DNA from: Phallus indusiatus
Lineage: Eukaryota > Basidiomycota > Agaricomycetes > Phallales > Phallaceae
Direction: 5' to 3'
Assembly: GCA_027605045.1 (NCBI GenBank)
Contig: JAQFWX010000065.1
Location: 62,001-126,000 of the forward strand
Length of the DNA: 64,000 nt
Below, piece after piece: positions 13,384 to 25,595 of the stretch; position 1 is the stretch's first letter; each line of letters starts with the position of its first letter. The notes beneath the pieces were generated by a model that was not told where the DNA came from, searched no databases, and saw only the letters and a program-made list of their open reading frames with translations. A program made the translations under genes and the position numbers.

Positions 13384-14354
13384 AATCAGGATGTGTATAG
13401 ATTGAGGGAAACTTGCCTGATCAAAATAGGTACTCGTGAGTTTGATCATGGTTTGTATCACATTAAACGAGTCAACTGACTGAAAAAGAATATTTGGCTT
13501 CATTCCTTATTAGCCAATAGCGAACAAGTTTCCTGATGCGCGATGATGACAGCCCCCATACTGTTCTTTTCCGAACTCGATTTCAATGCCTATAGATTTT
13601 CAAGAACTCACATTATTTTAATGATCCTTGAAGACGTGCTATGAGCACAATGAAAAAAAGAAGCTCGCAGAGAATGTTGCTGCGATTATGTGGTTTCAAA
13701 GTTCTTGGATTACATAGCATCGGCTTCTGTTTGCTTCGAAGCTCGGTGACGTGCCGGAATCCCAGATTCTAGTCCAATGGAAACACCTTGTCTTTTTCCT
13801 GATAAAACGTTAGCACATGGCTGTTAATTGCACAATGTGGGGAACTAACATTTTTGGAACAGTCTACTTAATAGCCGCTGCTGCACACGATTATTCTCAG
13901 CCGGAAACCCCCGAGCCCGTGAATGCGACACCAGTTTTTGATTTGCTCGGACCAGATAATCACTGTAGAACATTCTGACTATGCAGACGATGCTCCCGGT
14001 GAAGCCAGGATCGGCCGTGAGCTGGTCGCATTTGAGCATTAAAACCACAACTTCGCCGCTGGAGCTGGGCTAGAAGCAAAAGGTTGCTTGCTGTTTTCAT
14101 GGCGCCTAGGTTCGGGTATGGGCCGGAGACGCTTCGCTGTGTGATTGTTTCAAAACTGTAGTTTAATTGTGTGAAAAGAGATAACGTTAATCATTTACAT
14201 TCGCATAGCACGGTCTTGGATCTTTTACTAGAGAACAATCATTTAAAAATCTCGAACGAACAACGAACAACAACAAGAATGCGAGGAGTGTGTCTTGATG
14301 AAATCATGGCATGCAACGTTAAAGAATTGCAAAAAACGCGCACGCAGAATCAGC
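13384..14354. repeat. 5' flank of P450-B and 3' flank of P450-C, part of the duplication unit
   Basis: The stretch around 13975-14135 (GCAGACGATGCTCCCGGTGA ... GGCGCCTAGGTTCGGG) recurs upstream of P450-C at 17300-17457. The stretch 14145-14354 recurs downstream of P450-D at about 49605-49825. These shared flanks show that whole gene units, not only coding sequences, were duplicated in tandem. No gene is visible inside. Confidence 0.7.
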
Positions 14355-16471
14355 CTACTCAGATCCTAAGATGATATCCTTTGCACGAAGAGAGCGGGGT
14401 GTGATTGAACATTGAAAAGGCACAGGGAATCTAATGACAGGGAAGAATTAAATCAAAATCCATGAACCTTTCAGATTGTTACTAACGGTAGGCATGATTC
14501 AGTGATCTCGTCAGAAACCGGTATGTCTATTCCAGATTCATCCTTCATTGGTTTAATGTCGAACACTTTGAAAATTGAAGCGATGAAAAGGAAAAGTGTG
14601 TTCTCAGCGAAAAAACGACCGGGACATATTCTACATCATGTGAAATGTCGGATGCCACATTGGAAGTAGTTGTTCATAAATTCTGACCTTCTTCCGAACC
14701 CAAATTGTGCAGTTGGCGGATTAACGCCGGGTTGGAAAAATCGTTCAGGCCTGAAATCCTCTGGGTTGGGGCCATACTTAGAGCCATGCAACATTTGCCT
14801 GGTTTAGGGAGGATCAGTTTTAATTAGTAGGAATCTAACATTGGTACACACCATGAATCCGCAATGATGACACTTCCCTTTGGTATGAAATACTCTCCAT
14901 ATATATCATCCTCAAGAGCGGCATGCGCTACTCCCAACGGTATACTTGGTCTCCAGCGCATGACTTCGTGACAAAAGGCTCTGACATAAGGCAAATCAGC
15001 TCGATCCGCTAATGTCGGCAGACGGTCACCAAGAACCTGATCTAATTCTGTTTGTACTTTTTTCAGTGTCTCAGGATAGAGCAATAAAGCTACGATTGCT
15101 TGTAAAACAGCCGTAGAGGTCTGGAAGAAATCGGTAAATCTCTTAGTTTGTTCAGTGATGAACTACTTACTGTTCCCACTGCGGCACCATACGCCGTACC
15201 AGCTATATTTTGTATTATTCTTTCACTGTCAGGGGAGAAATCTCCGGAATTTTGCAATTTTTCTAAGGACTTTGACACGAATGAATGGTCCAGCGTTTTG
15301 CGATTCTACTCATTTTTATGTCAAGAAGAGTCATCCAGTACACATAGCTACAATGCACAGCACCTTCACGATGTTGAATGGAATATTATAAGAATCCCAG
15401 ATCGCTTGTTTATAGTCCTTGATGAATTTGTGTGCCGTTATTCCGGGTATCCAATGGGAGATAATTTTCACTGAAACAAAGTAGTAATCGGCCAACAAGT
15501 TAAACATTATCGATCTAAGAACTTACTCGTTGGGAAGATATCTATGAGCCATTCAGTCGGTAATAGGATTTGACCAAACGCTTCCATAGCGAGTCGGATG
15601 TTATCAACAAATTCATCATCTTTTCGTTTGATGTTGATACCATATATCATCTAACGGGAAAAAGAGAAAAAGAAGTGAGATAAATAGTCATCTTATTGAG
15701 AACCGTACTTACATCCACCACCATCCTGCCTATGCCAAACTGAATATGCTCCGAAAAATCGGCAGGAGTCTCAAGCAGATCTTGCAGCAATAACCTTGAA
15801 TATGAATTGACCTAAATGTAACCCACATAAAGTACAAATGTTTCATACCGAGACGATTTCGTTTGTATGGGCTCAAATTTGGATACCGCTCTAGAATTAA
15901 AGTCCTGCTTGAATACCTTGATATGACGTCTCCACCAATCGCCATAACGATGGAGAGCAATACCGAATTCCCATCCTATTCTTTATAACAATTCGCACTT
16001 TATGTTAATATTGCCTTAATGAGGAATATATTGGAGCTTACAATTCCCCAATGTGGGATGGAGGCCTATCGGAATATGTCGCGCCACACTTTTCGAGCAA
16101 TTCCCGAGCAATTTCATCAGAGTATATGAGGATAATCGGTATTCCGAAATTGTTTATTGAGATTATGTCGCCTGCGCATGATAATGAGAAATTACCAATC
16201 AGTGAGCTTTTGATTATACCATATTTCTCCTTCCATTCTCGCATGCGTTTCGGTTGGAGGAGTTCAGAAAGCTGAAAGAAATGTCCAACAACTGGTTTTC
16301 CTGGAGGACCGGGAGGTAACCTGTAGCCTGTTATTCGTTTGAGTTAGTGAATTATGAACACGAATGAGAAGCGTTCGCCTTTCCTTTGGGAGGTTTATAC
16401 TTTCGTCTTCGTAAAAGGTCTACTGTCCACGTCAGTGCGAAGATCGTAGCGAGAAGTGCGTGAACAAGCAT
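14355..16471 (-). CDS. cytochrome P450 monooxygenase, copy C
   Basis: Seen: exons join from the ATG at 16471 (MLVHALLATIFALTWTVDLL anchor) through LPPGPPGKPVVGHFF, GIPIILIYSDEIARELLEK, LLLQDLLETPADFSEHIQF, I-helix GAAVGT, EVMRW (ExxR), PERF and FGFGRRICPGRFFAEN (complete heme motif) to FQCSITPRSLRAKD and TAG at 14355. It is the closest relative of the broken copy D. Known: ER-anchored heme-thiolate monooxygenase. Oddities: I-helix Gly in place of the acidic residue, and a first intron without a clear GT donor. It looks intact and is the best candidate in the array for a standard active enzyme apart from the I-helix change. Confidence 0.85.
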
Positions 16472-17457
16472 ATCAAACGGTGTACTACATAGATTCAGGG
16501 AAATCCTGCTGAATTTAAATACCTGCTTCGTGAACCTAATCATGGTGTGTCGAACATATCCATACTAAGCGGGACAAGCGGGAGAAGTACAATTAATAGC
16601 TGCATTCCTTATAAACCAATGACGAATAGTTCCCTTCGCACATGTGGATCCGGAGATAACAATCCCACTATGTAGTATACTGTTTTTTTTTTATCTCAGA
16701 TCTAACGCATGATTTGGTTTTTTCAAGAACTCACATGATTTGATCGATCATTCAAATGTCTTAGGATTTAATGTAAACTTACAGTTGATGAAGCTATGAG
16801 CACCCTCGGAAGGAACTATACGGCAACTATTTGTGGAAACAAAAATCAGTGTATTCGACCTTCTGAGACACTAGTAATACTTCGTGATATTCCAAGTTTA
16901 GGTGCCTAGAGCGTACACCAATGGGCAGATCAGGACAGTTGCTTAGTAGACCAATCATGATGTGTGTCTATCAAGCAAATCAGCCGGGGAATCCTTCAGT
17001 AGTTTCATTACTTATTGACCAATAACGACTATGTTCCTTGTACATCTGAGTATGCAGCGATAATGGTCCCTATACCATGTTTGATGCGTGCAATGAAGTC
17101 TCAAATTATCTGTCAATAATAATTAGTCCTTCAGATGTGTTATTGTATGAAAAGAAGTACAATATTGTGAATCTGAACCTTTTAGATTATTAGTGTCTTT
17201 TAAACAAATGAGTTGCGAAGCAGCCTTCCTTACAAAACATGCAACCAACCTGACCTAAGTGTGGAACTAACCTTTTGAAACATTCTAATAGCTGGTGCTG
17301 CAGACGATGCTCCCGGTGAAGCCATGTGCATGATCAGCCGTGCGCTGGTCGCATTTGAGCATTACATTAAGATCACAACTTCGCGGCTGAAAGCAAAAGG
17401 TTGCTGTTTTCAAATCCATGGCGCCTAGGTTCGGGTCACATGGGCCAGAGACGCTTC
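16472..17457. promoter_or_regulatory. upstream region of P450-C
   Basis: No gene is seen. The stretch 17050-17300 (GATAATGGTCCCTAT ... AACCAACCTGACCTA) is matched upstream of P450-D at about 63770-63990. The last part, 17290-17457, is matched upstream of P450-B. Similarity stops abruptly near 17457, which I take as the left edge of the transposon island. Confidence 0.6.
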
Positions 17458-18193
17458 CAGCAGTGCCAACTTCTCGCTAATGATAAGCAGTTGTGATTCC
17501 GGGGACGCAAAACCCTTGCATGCAGGACATTCCCTTGCATGTAGCAAGGGTTCTGACTGCACACAAAAGAAGCTCGGCTTTCTCAGTTCACGGCGTTACT
17601 GTTAGAAAATCGCGTTTGCCACAGTCCAGGCTGTCTCCACCTGTCCCTAACACTGCATCGAAGCATCTTACATCGCACCATCCCACTCTTCAATGCAGCA
17701 CATCATGCTTCGTCTCTGTCAATCCAATCTTCCTGGTGTGCGAGTGACGCGTGACGTCTGAGCATCCGTGGTCGTCTGCCTTGATTTGATCACCCGTATA
17801 CACCCACCACTTTCGTGCATCATTACTCTCGACTGTTCTCACAGTCTCTGGCATTTGGTCTCGAATATATCGCTAAAAATAAAGGCATTAAGTTGACATG
17901 GAGGAAGCGTCCTTCCTCGGTCGATGCTCAAGACTAATGCCAGTTGGCGGAGTGTCCTCCAATGACCACTGCAATTTGAATTCTCCATGCCACGTTCAAG
18001 GGAAGCACACAATGCATTGCTTTAAGTGTATAGCGAGACTATCAGGTATCTAATTTTCTTACAATTATCCGATAATTTTAACATTTTCACTTCAAGGTTA
18101 CCAGCCTAAGATGCCGGGGATTCTTACAGCATCGTCTACCTTTTTGGTTTATTTCAACCGTACATTACATCTCCAAACCCTCTTTGCCAATGC
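17458..18193. other. left end of the transposon island, no gene recognised
   Basis: An inverted repeat (ACCCTTGCATG near 17511 and CATGTAGCAAGGGT near 17537) lies close to the left edge. The frame at 17493-17747 (84 codons) has no recognisable motif. The segment lies downstream of the minus-strand helicase remnant and could be its 3' flank. Confidence 0.35.
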
Positions 18194-19015
18194 TTAAATC
18201 CCACTCGTTTCTGTCATACAAATCCACTCGTCGAATTTCATGAGATCAACGTCCATCTCCCCCGTGACGAGCTTCATCTCAAATTCTCTTAGAAGTCGCA
18301 CTTCGTCCCAACTCCTCGATCTTGAAAGTGCAACATAGGCGTTGAAAGGAGTCAGTCTTTTTCTCAGAGGTTTTCCCAGATCAATGATGACGGGAGCGAC
18401 TGTTTGCCCTTGCGCTTTGTGATCTGTAAACGCGTATGCTGGCGTTATAGCATATTGTAGCCAGTGGATCCTAATTTTCCCCCTCCACTTATTTTGAAAT
18501 CCCGTCCTAACTTCTGAGGCTGCACGGGTACAACTCCTTGTGGCAGAGTCTTGAATTGCGCAGACGGGTTTGAATCTGGGCTAAACGTTGGCGGGTAATA
18601 TAGACGATGTACCTGCCCTGCGTTTCTTATCGCTGGTTCACGAGAGTCCAAATAGATCTTTTCGACTGTTCCGATACTTCCATTAGCAAGGTGATCTTTG
18701 ACAGATATATTCATGGTGATGTAAACCCTCATCCCTTCAAACACTTCTAGTTCATGCTTCAAATCCCAATCATCACATTGTTCGCTTGCCGACTTCTCTT
18801 CTAAAGTCAAAGCACGTTTTCCCTTCCCTACATATTCCATGCAAGGACACATGAGCACCGTCTTTCTCTTATTATGCATTATCTTCTGGATTATTTCTTT
18901 GTTCCACGCGTCCCAAACACGGTGGCGAGACGTTATCAACACAGTGCGGTTCCATGGTGTCGTTGAGAAGTCGTGTATATCACAGAGGGGATTCGTTAGC
19001 GTTGCCTGAAAGGTA
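18194..19015 (-). pseudogene. Pif1/Helitron-like helicase remnant (C-terminal part)
   Basis: Seen on the minus strand: TTPWNRTVLITSRHRVWDAWN, then EVFEGMRVYITMNISV, then, after a one-base frameshift in a G/A run near 18480, PAYAFTDHKAQGQTVAPVIIDLGK, TPFNAYVALSRSRSWDEVRLLREF and a TAA at 18194. Known: the last block is the conserved C-terminal motif of Pif1-family helicases carried by Helitrons and related fungal repeats. The N-terminal ATPase half is absent, so the fragment is 5'-truncated near 19015, where unrelated sequence begins. Inferred non-functional. Confidence 0.75.
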
Positions 19016-19076
19016 TAGTTGATATCGCTAATGAAAATCCGTCTGCTGAAATCGCTGCAGTTATTGGGTGGGTCCG

Positions 19077-19708
19077 TGTGGTAACCACCTTGGCGCTTAT
19101 GCTATTCAAGGAGCAAAATACCGTTTCATTGGTGGTCCTCCCGATATACCTGGTACGCATGCTATGTACGACGACGCTGTTAAAGCAGTTGGAGAGAAAG
19201 ATTACGCCAACGTTGCCATGCCAAAACCTTTTTTCTTTTGACAACAATAAGATGGCGGGCGTCAACTTTTCCCGTCCATGCTTTGTTAAAAGGGTACTAC
19301 GAATTTGATCAGGCCAAAACTATCGAAAATCCGGACACTATCGATATGCAAACACTTATCGAGACTTCTGGGGTGACGATCGACTCATCTATTCAACCTT
19401 CGGATTACCCTATGTCTGAAGCACAGCGTTCTGCATACAATGTGGTTGCGAAAGACCACGCTATGGACACTTTGGATGCTTTTATTGAAAATCGGGGTTT
19501 ACAGCCGGCCGAGGTCGCTAATAACTTGTGGAATGCTACGGTCAGAGTACACTTCTCTTTAGTGACGCATTACTTCAAAGACAAAGGCTACCACTCGGTA
19601 ATAGAACGCTCTGAATCCGGGCCTCCTACTCCAATCAAACGACGAAGACTTGAGGGGTCGATGACACCAGAAAAGGAGAGGGAGCTCACTAAGAGAGCGA
19701 GGCATTAA
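19077..19708 (+). other. hypothetical protein fragment, unrecognised
   Basis: An open frame without an ATG near its start covers 19238-19708 and ends in a basic tail (IKRRRLEGSMTPEKERELTK). Just upstream in another frame lies GAYAIQGAKYRFIGGPPDIPGTHAMYDDAVKAVG, which could be a preceding exon or shifted part of the same protein. I do not recognise the family. It sits between two helicase remnants of opposite orientation, so it may be a repeat-borne gene. Confidence 0.3.
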
Positions 19709-20769
19709 TGAAATAAACGTCTGCGTAATTGACTCACTGTAACGAGATAGAATATTTGTATATTAAGTTTCTATATGTGGTTAAGTTTGAGAAGTTAGTG
19801 TTACAACGCTTATCCAGTGCTACATGCAAGGGATCTGCGACCCTGGGCGCCTCTAGTATATGTATAGTTATCACATTTGTAACACGCGATTATCTAACAC
19901 ACATAGGATCATCAATTTAACCCTTAACCGGTAACCCTTCTATCCATCTTCAGCACGAGAGTATCTTAAACTATCTATCCACTGACAGCTTAAGGCCGGC
20001 AGTATACCTGTTTGCAGTTACAAAGAAGCAAAATGATTCGCAATAATATCTAACCGTGCCCTTAGTGATTGAAAATATGTTCGCGTATCAGAAATTACAC
20101 ACCTTCCGCAGATCCCACAGCATCCAAGATTTTCTTCATTTCTGGCAAGCACGTCGACGTCACATCTTCACTTACGGATGCGTTACGTTGCAATACATGG
20201 TTCGCAACCTTTATTTTGACCAAACCGAACACCGCTGACCCAAACGGTTCCATCATCATCTCCCAAGTGTTTCTGCACACGATGGAAGAACCCGTGGAAA
20301 TCTTCATTGGTAAGGCAAGCAATCCGTTCAAGTCAAGTTTCAAACAATGTTTGTCATCGATTTTCCTGGTTGTGAGAGCCAGCTCTGGTTGGAGGTAAGT
20401 TCGAAGAAATAAATATGCAAAATAGAAGTTAACCATGGGGAATAGGCCCACAGAATTTGGCGTTATTCCGACTTACCGCTTCGAAAAACGATGTTTGGGC
20501 TAACATCGGGCACAATATCTTTTCATCTTTCACAACAGCAGTCGTGCTTAAACAACAAATGCGATCCTTTGACACTAAATGGACCGAGGTGTTAGAGCGT
20601 GTCCAATATTGCGAAACCATAGAAGAAGATAGGGACCTACTGCGTTCGCTTACGTTGACGGACCACCGTTGCAAAATACCTGATTTTGCATCTGCACCTT
20701 GGAATACTGCGGTATTGATTACGTCGAGACGCGTGGAATAAACCGATGTGCAAGAAAGTAGCACGTGAG

Positions 20770-21165
20770 TGTCAGGGTACGCTACCGCCGTCTCTCATTT
20801 TCTTATTTATTATCATCGGCATCGTTTCTTTTCTATTTTATTTATCCTTTCCATATTTTACTTTCACTCTCCGTTTCCTTGTTCTGTCTCTATTTCACTT
20901 TCTCTACTCGCGCGCGTCGCGCGCTCGTACCCGGCGTGATGTCCGTGACATCACGTCGCTTAGGTTCGGCTTGGGCGCCTGGCACTTAGTTGTGTCAGGG
21001 CCGCACGCCGCGTCGTCGTTTTATGTATATAGTAGCTGTACCTAGAGTGAGGGTCCCTAAGCTTGTTCTCTTAGGATCCCCTCCCTCTAGGTGAGTAGTT
21101 AGTTTCCCTTCCAATATATTCTCTTAGGATCCCCTCCCTCTAGTGTGAGCTGAGTAGCCCTAACA
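20770..21165 (+). mobile_element. solo LTR of the X family
   Basis: 396 bp, TGTCAGGG ... CCCTAACA, flanked by the 5-bp duplication GTGAG (20765-20769 and 21166-21170). The sequence matches the LTRs of element X. It contains TATATAG and the CTAAGCTTGTTCTCTTAGG transcript-start region. It interrupts the plus-strand helicase remnant. Confidence 0.95.
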
Positions 21166-21395
21166 GTGAGATGAAACGAACAGTTTTAGTCTGTCCTTGT
21201 TGGAGTTCGTAAGGAGAAGGCATTGAGCAGGACATGCAGGAAATGGAAATTACCGTCTACCTTGGAACTTTTTGAGGGCATGCGTATCTTTATAACAACA
21301 AACATTTCGGTCAGCGCACACCGGAAAAGATTTACCTAGATCCCCGCGAACCAACCATTCTGTCCGGGAACGGCGAACATCATTTGCAGTACCCG

Positions 21396-22026
21396 TGTCA
21401 TGTATCTAGGGCACTTTTACCCAGCTCAGCAAAAACAAGTCAAAAGGCACAGCCACTAAATCCAAAAACAGCATATAAACAACAAAAGCCCACATTATGT
21501 CAGTTTTTTTTACTATTCTTTTTTGAGCTCTTGCTTGTATTTGTGTATCTCTATTTGTTTATTTTCTAGGAACAGTCATATGACTCAGTTCCAGGTACTT
21601 TTATTTTTCTGTCTCACTAATAATGTTTCACTATAATTTTTACTACTCCACCTTTACTAATTAATTTCCTTTCTAAGTAATTCCTTATCTTTTAATTACT
21701 AATATTTTGCTTTATTTGTAGCAGCCCCAAAGTGTATAAATAGGGGCTGATTTCTCTTGTAAATAAAAATCTGCCTTATCATCTATACTAGTGCACCATA
21801 GTGCTTACCAATTAAATTGGTCTTTCTCTTTTCTTTTTCTTTCTCTTTTCTATCTCTACCTCAGGACTATCAGTAGTAGCCAGCTCAAGTCTTCAACAGC
21901 AGCAGCAAGCTCTGTCTCACCCTCAATAACAAGACCTCTGTTGCTAGACTAGGTTCCCTCTAAACAGCTCTTTTATTTGCAACAGTACAAGGTGCTTATA
22001 CCTTGAACCAGAGCAAATACATTACA
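21396..22026 (+). repeat. left LTR of element Z
   Basis: 631 bp; the right copy is 629 bp, differing in the length of a T run. It includes the TATA-like GTGTATAAATAGGGG near 21730. Confidence 0.92.
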
Positions 22027-22179
22027 AATTGGTGGACGTTCTGGGAACCTCAGAATCTTCTTGGGGAGCATCTCTAAGGATTTATTGAGGGGGCTATCTT
22101 GCCAGGAGACCTTTCAGCTTGCTAGAGCTGTTTGACCCCCACCTTGTTTCACCCAATTTTTCCTGTGACATCACTTGTC

Positions 22180-22530
22180 TTGCAGTGCTGCTGCTCTGAC
22201 ATCATTTGTCTCAGACACTCCTCTCACCTGACTGCTCCTGTCTTACAGTGCCACTGTCTTGACATCAGTTGTCTCACTCATCCCCTTCACCTGACTACTC
22301 TTGTCTTGCAGTGCCACTGCCTTGACATCAGTTTGTCTCACTCACTCCACTCCCTCCACTCATTGGAACTACTTCTGTCTTGCAGTGCCACTGCCTTGCC
22401 ATTAGTTTGTTTCACTCATCTCACACACCTGACTACTTCTGTCTTGCAGTGCCACTGCCTTGCCATTAGTTTGTCTCACTTGCTCCACCCACCTGTCATT
22501 GCAGTGCCACTGTTCTGACTACCCTTGTCT
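22180..22530 (+). repeat. tandem repeats in the element Z leader
   Basis: Five to six imperfect copies of a unit of about 65 bp built around CTTGCAGTGCCACTGCCTTG and TGTCTCACTCA lie between the left LTR and the gag ATG. They precede the start codon and cannot be part of gag. A packaging or translation-control role is possible but unproven. Confidence 0.75.
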
Positions 22531-22849
22531 CACTTACTCCACTCCCCTGACAACTCTTGATTCACTCCCTTCCAACCTTCCACACTCTTGTCTCACCCTT
22601 GTTTCACCCACTCACTCCCTTGTCTCATTCACTCCACCCCTTGTCTCACCTGCATATACTCTTGCCACACCTTTCTAGAGCAGATTGCTGATCTGTTTCA
22701 CCTTGCCACCCAGTGTGCCACTCACTCAGTCTACTCTAAGCTATAGAGTTAATTGATTCTCCTTCACTGCTTTTGAAGGAAGAGCTTCTGGTCCTCACCA
22801 CACTCATTTATCTTCTCAACCTCCTACTACCCTTCAATCCTCTTCCTCA

Positions 22850-24754
22850 ATGTCTGAGACTCCTCAAAGACATAGAGTGAACCTCACCATTCCATTCTCC
22901 CCCACTGCTTCCATGATTTTCAGTGGACAACCACTCCTCACTATCAATCCTACTCAAGCTTTCATCTCCTTGGACAAGACTCCTCTTGTCCCTAGTACTA
23001 GTCACCTCAGGAGAATTTATGACAACAACAAAACTCTTGGAGCAAGAAGGGATGCTGTTCTGAAAATTGCTCAAGAAGACATCATGCAAAATCCTGACAG
23101 ACTGGCTTCAGTTCCTCTTCCCAAAGAAGCTGAAGACTTGGCAGGAGATCTCTTATCAAAATTAGATGATCTCCTCATTGGAATACCTTTTGTGGATGAA
23201 GATATGGATCAAATTGGCTATCACCTTGACCCAATCAAATTTGACTCCTTCTTTTTCCTTCTGAACAAATTTGCAAGAAGGGCTATGGAGAAACTAGATG
23301 GACAATTACCCTTGCCACCCTGGGGAAAAGGAAACCATCCTCTAGATGTCTGGACAGCTGATGATTTTGAACTTCTCTCTGTTGCTTTCAGAGATGATGT
23401 TGAAACATTTCTGGCCTATCTCTTTCACAATGAAGTCCTTTTTCCTTCTGAAAGGAAACCAGCCACCTCTGAATCAATCTCTGAAGGGATTGTTCCAAAA
23501 ATTGTTCAATTCAGGCCAGAAAATCTTGCAGAAGATATCTCTCAAGCCTCAACAAACAGACCAATAAGACAGATCTTCAGCCAGCCTCTCACTCTGCAAT
23601 TAAATACTGCAGAAGACTTTCCTTCTATGCATACATCCTCAGTGCATACATCATCAATGCCTATCCCTTCCAATCCTCCTACCAATTTCTTGGGACAACC
23701 TTCTCAAGGAGGAAATGCAGGCAGAGGGGATGATGGAGGAGATGATGATGGAAGTGGAGATGATGATGGTCCTTCAGACAGGAAGCTCCCTAGAGGATTA
23801 AGAAGACCTTTTAGACCTTGGAGAGGCAGAAGAACTTCTCATTATCCCTCTTTACCTTCCTTCAACCACTCTTCTTCAAAGGACAAGGACAAAGAACCTT
23901 ACTTTGACACCAAAATCAAACATGACTCTATTCCAACCTGGGATGGAGATCCAAACACTTTGGCCAGATGGATTCTTCAAGTAAACAGCTGGTCAGAAAG
24001 AAGTCCACTAGCATATAAGCAGCTAGGAACTGTTGTTCCAACAAGATTCAAGAAGGATGCAGAAGCTTGGTTCTGGTCACACTCCTTGGAATACAGGAGA
24101 GAAATCACTCAAGACTGGGGAACACTCAGAACAGCAATTGCCTCCTATTATATGAACAGGACTTGGTTGGACAAACAGAAGAGAAGAGCCAACAAAGCAC
24201 ACTACAGGGAATCAGAATATTCTCAAGAATCTCCCAGCAGTTACTTCATCAGAAAATCAGAGCTACTCAATCTGGTCTACAGTTACTCTGATTCAGAAAT
24301 TATGATGGAAGTAATGGAAGGAGCTCCTAGCTTCTGGTCTACTATCCTGGATCCACATAGATGCAAAGATCTCATTGAGTTCTCTGCAGCTATTAGGTAT
24401 CATGAAGATGCCTTACAAAGAGGAGGACTCCCTGATGATGACTTGGAAAAAAGAATCAAATTATTGGAAGAACAACTCTCAGAGTCTTCTGATGATCTCT
24501 CCCTGTCCAATGAATACTCAGCCACTTCTCTGGAAAATTTCCCCTTCCCAAAGGATGATTCCAATGTCTCTAGAAAAACTTCTCCAGAACAAAAGGGAGC
24601 AAGACCTTGCAGACATTGTGGAAGTGGAAAGCACTGGGACAATGAATGCAAATACTCCAAGAAAGAATTCAAATATGCTCAAGAAAATAATTCCAACACA
24701 TCCCCCCTTGATGAGGATAGTCAGCAAGAAGACACTCATGAAGAGTCTACCTAA
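22850..24754 (+). CDS. gag: Gag protein of element Z
   Basis: 634 residues from the ATG at 22850 to TAA at 24754, uninterrupted. The central region (about residues 360-530: IPTWDGDPNTLARWI, DAEAWFWSHSLEYRR, SSYFIRKSELLNLVYSYSD) resembles the retrotransposon Gag capsid core. Ahead of it is an acidic Gly/Asp linker (GDDGGDDDGSGDDDG). A zinc knuckle CRHCGSGKHWDNEC (CX2CX4HX4C) lies near residue 587. Role: forms the virus-like particle and binds element RNA. Codon use is AT-richer than in the neighbouring elements. No pol frame follows; the stop lies about 210 bp before the right LTR. Confidence 0.9.
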   Translation: MSETPQRHRVNLTIPFSPTASMIFSGQPLLTINPTQAFISLDKTPLVPSTSHLRRIYDNNKTLGARRDAVLKIAQEDIMQNPDRLASVPLPKEAEDLAGDLLSKLDDLLIGIPFVDEDMDQIGYHLDPIKFDSFFFLLNKFARRAMEKLDGQLPLPPWGKGNHPLDVWTADDFELLSVAFRDDVETFLAYLFHNEVLFPSERKPATSESISEGIVPKIVQFRPENLAEDISQASTNRPIRQIFSQPLTLQLNTAEDFPSMHTSSVHTSSMPIPSNPPTNFLGQPSQGGNAGRGDDGGDDDGSGDDDGPSDRKLPRGLRRPFRPWRGRRTSHYPSLPSFNHSSSKDKDKEPYFDTKIKHDSIPTWDGDPNTLARWILQVNSWSERSPLAYKQLGTVVPTRFKKDAEAWFWSHSLEYRREITQDWGTLRTAIASYYMNRTWLDKQKRRANKAHYRESEYSQESPSSYFIRKSELLNLVYSYSDSEIMMEVMEGAPSFWSTILDPHRCKDLIEFSAAIRYHEDALQRGGLPDDDLEKRIKLLEEQLSESSDDLSLSNEYSATSLENFPFPKDDSNVSRKTSPEQKGARPCRHCGSGKHWDNECKYSKKEFKYAQENNSNTSPLDEDSQQEDTHEEST

Positions 24755-24966
24755 AGTCTAGACAGGAAGATGAAATCTTCTCTGAGGGGATTATCTCAAA
24801 AGGGCAGCATATATGCTGGAAACAACTAAAACAAGTCAACAAGATTTCAGAAGAACAAAACACCTATGGAAATCCATTGGAACCTTCTAGAAATCCCTAT
24901 TTCTCTTCAACCTCTTTTTCTTCCTTCTTCAAGAAAAGCAATTCACTCAAAAAAGAGAGGGGATTT

Positions 24967-25595
24967 TGTCATGTATCTAGGGCACTTTTACCCAGCTCAG
25001 CAAAAACAAGTCAAAAGGCACAGCCACTAAATCCAAAAACAGCATATAAACAACAAAAGCCCACATTATGTCAGTTTTTTACTATTCTTTTTTGAGCTCT
25101 TGCTTGTATTTGTGTATCTCTATTTGTTTATTTTCTAGGAACAGTCATATGACTCAGTTCCAGGTACTTTTATTTTTCTGTCTCACTAATAATGTTTCAC
25201 TATAATTTTTACTACTCCACCTTTACTAATTAATTTCCTTTCTAAGTAATTCCTTATCTTTTAATTACTAATATTTTGCTTTATTTGTAGCAGCCCCAAA
25301 GTGTATAAATAGGGGCTGATTTCTCTTGTAAATAAAAATCTGCCTTATCATCTATACTAGTGCACCATAGTGCTTACCAATTAAATTGGTCTTTCTCTTT
25401 TCTTTTTCTTTCTCTTTTCTATCTCTACCTCAGGACTATCAGTAGTAGCCAGCTCAAGTCTTCAACAGCAGCAGCAAGCTCTGTCTCACCCTCAATAACA
25501 AGACCTCTGTTGCTAGACTAGGTTCCCTCTAAACAGCTCTTTTATTTGCAACAGTACAAGGTGCTTATACCTTGAACCAGAGCAAATACATTACA
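24967..25595 (+). repeat. right LTR of element Z
   Basis: 629 bp, essentially identical to 21396-22026, directly preceded by the polypurine tract and followed by the target duplication ACCCG. Confidence 0.92.

Larger units (their letters stand above)
21396..25595 (+). mobile_element. LTR element Z: complete, gag-only, non-autonomous
   Basis: Seen: two nearly identical LTRs (21396-22026 and 24967-25595, TGTCATGTATC ... AATACATTACA) and the 5-bp duplication ACCCG on both sides (21391-21395, 25596-25600). A polypurine tract (AAAAAAGAGAGGGGA) precedes the right LTR. A primer-site candidate beginning TGGTGGACG, the complement of a tRNA CCA end, follows the left LTR after a few bases. The only long frame is gag; there is no protease, reverse transcriptase or integrase. 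It must borrow enzymes in trans if it moves. The near identity of its LTRs argues for recent insertion. A solo LTR of the same family lies at 62145-62774. Confidence 0.93.

Noticed and set aside
22180..22530. Regularly spaced repeats resembling a CRISPR array
   Set aside because: The units are contiguous, imperfect and lie in the leader of a eukaryotic LTR element; there are no unique spacers.
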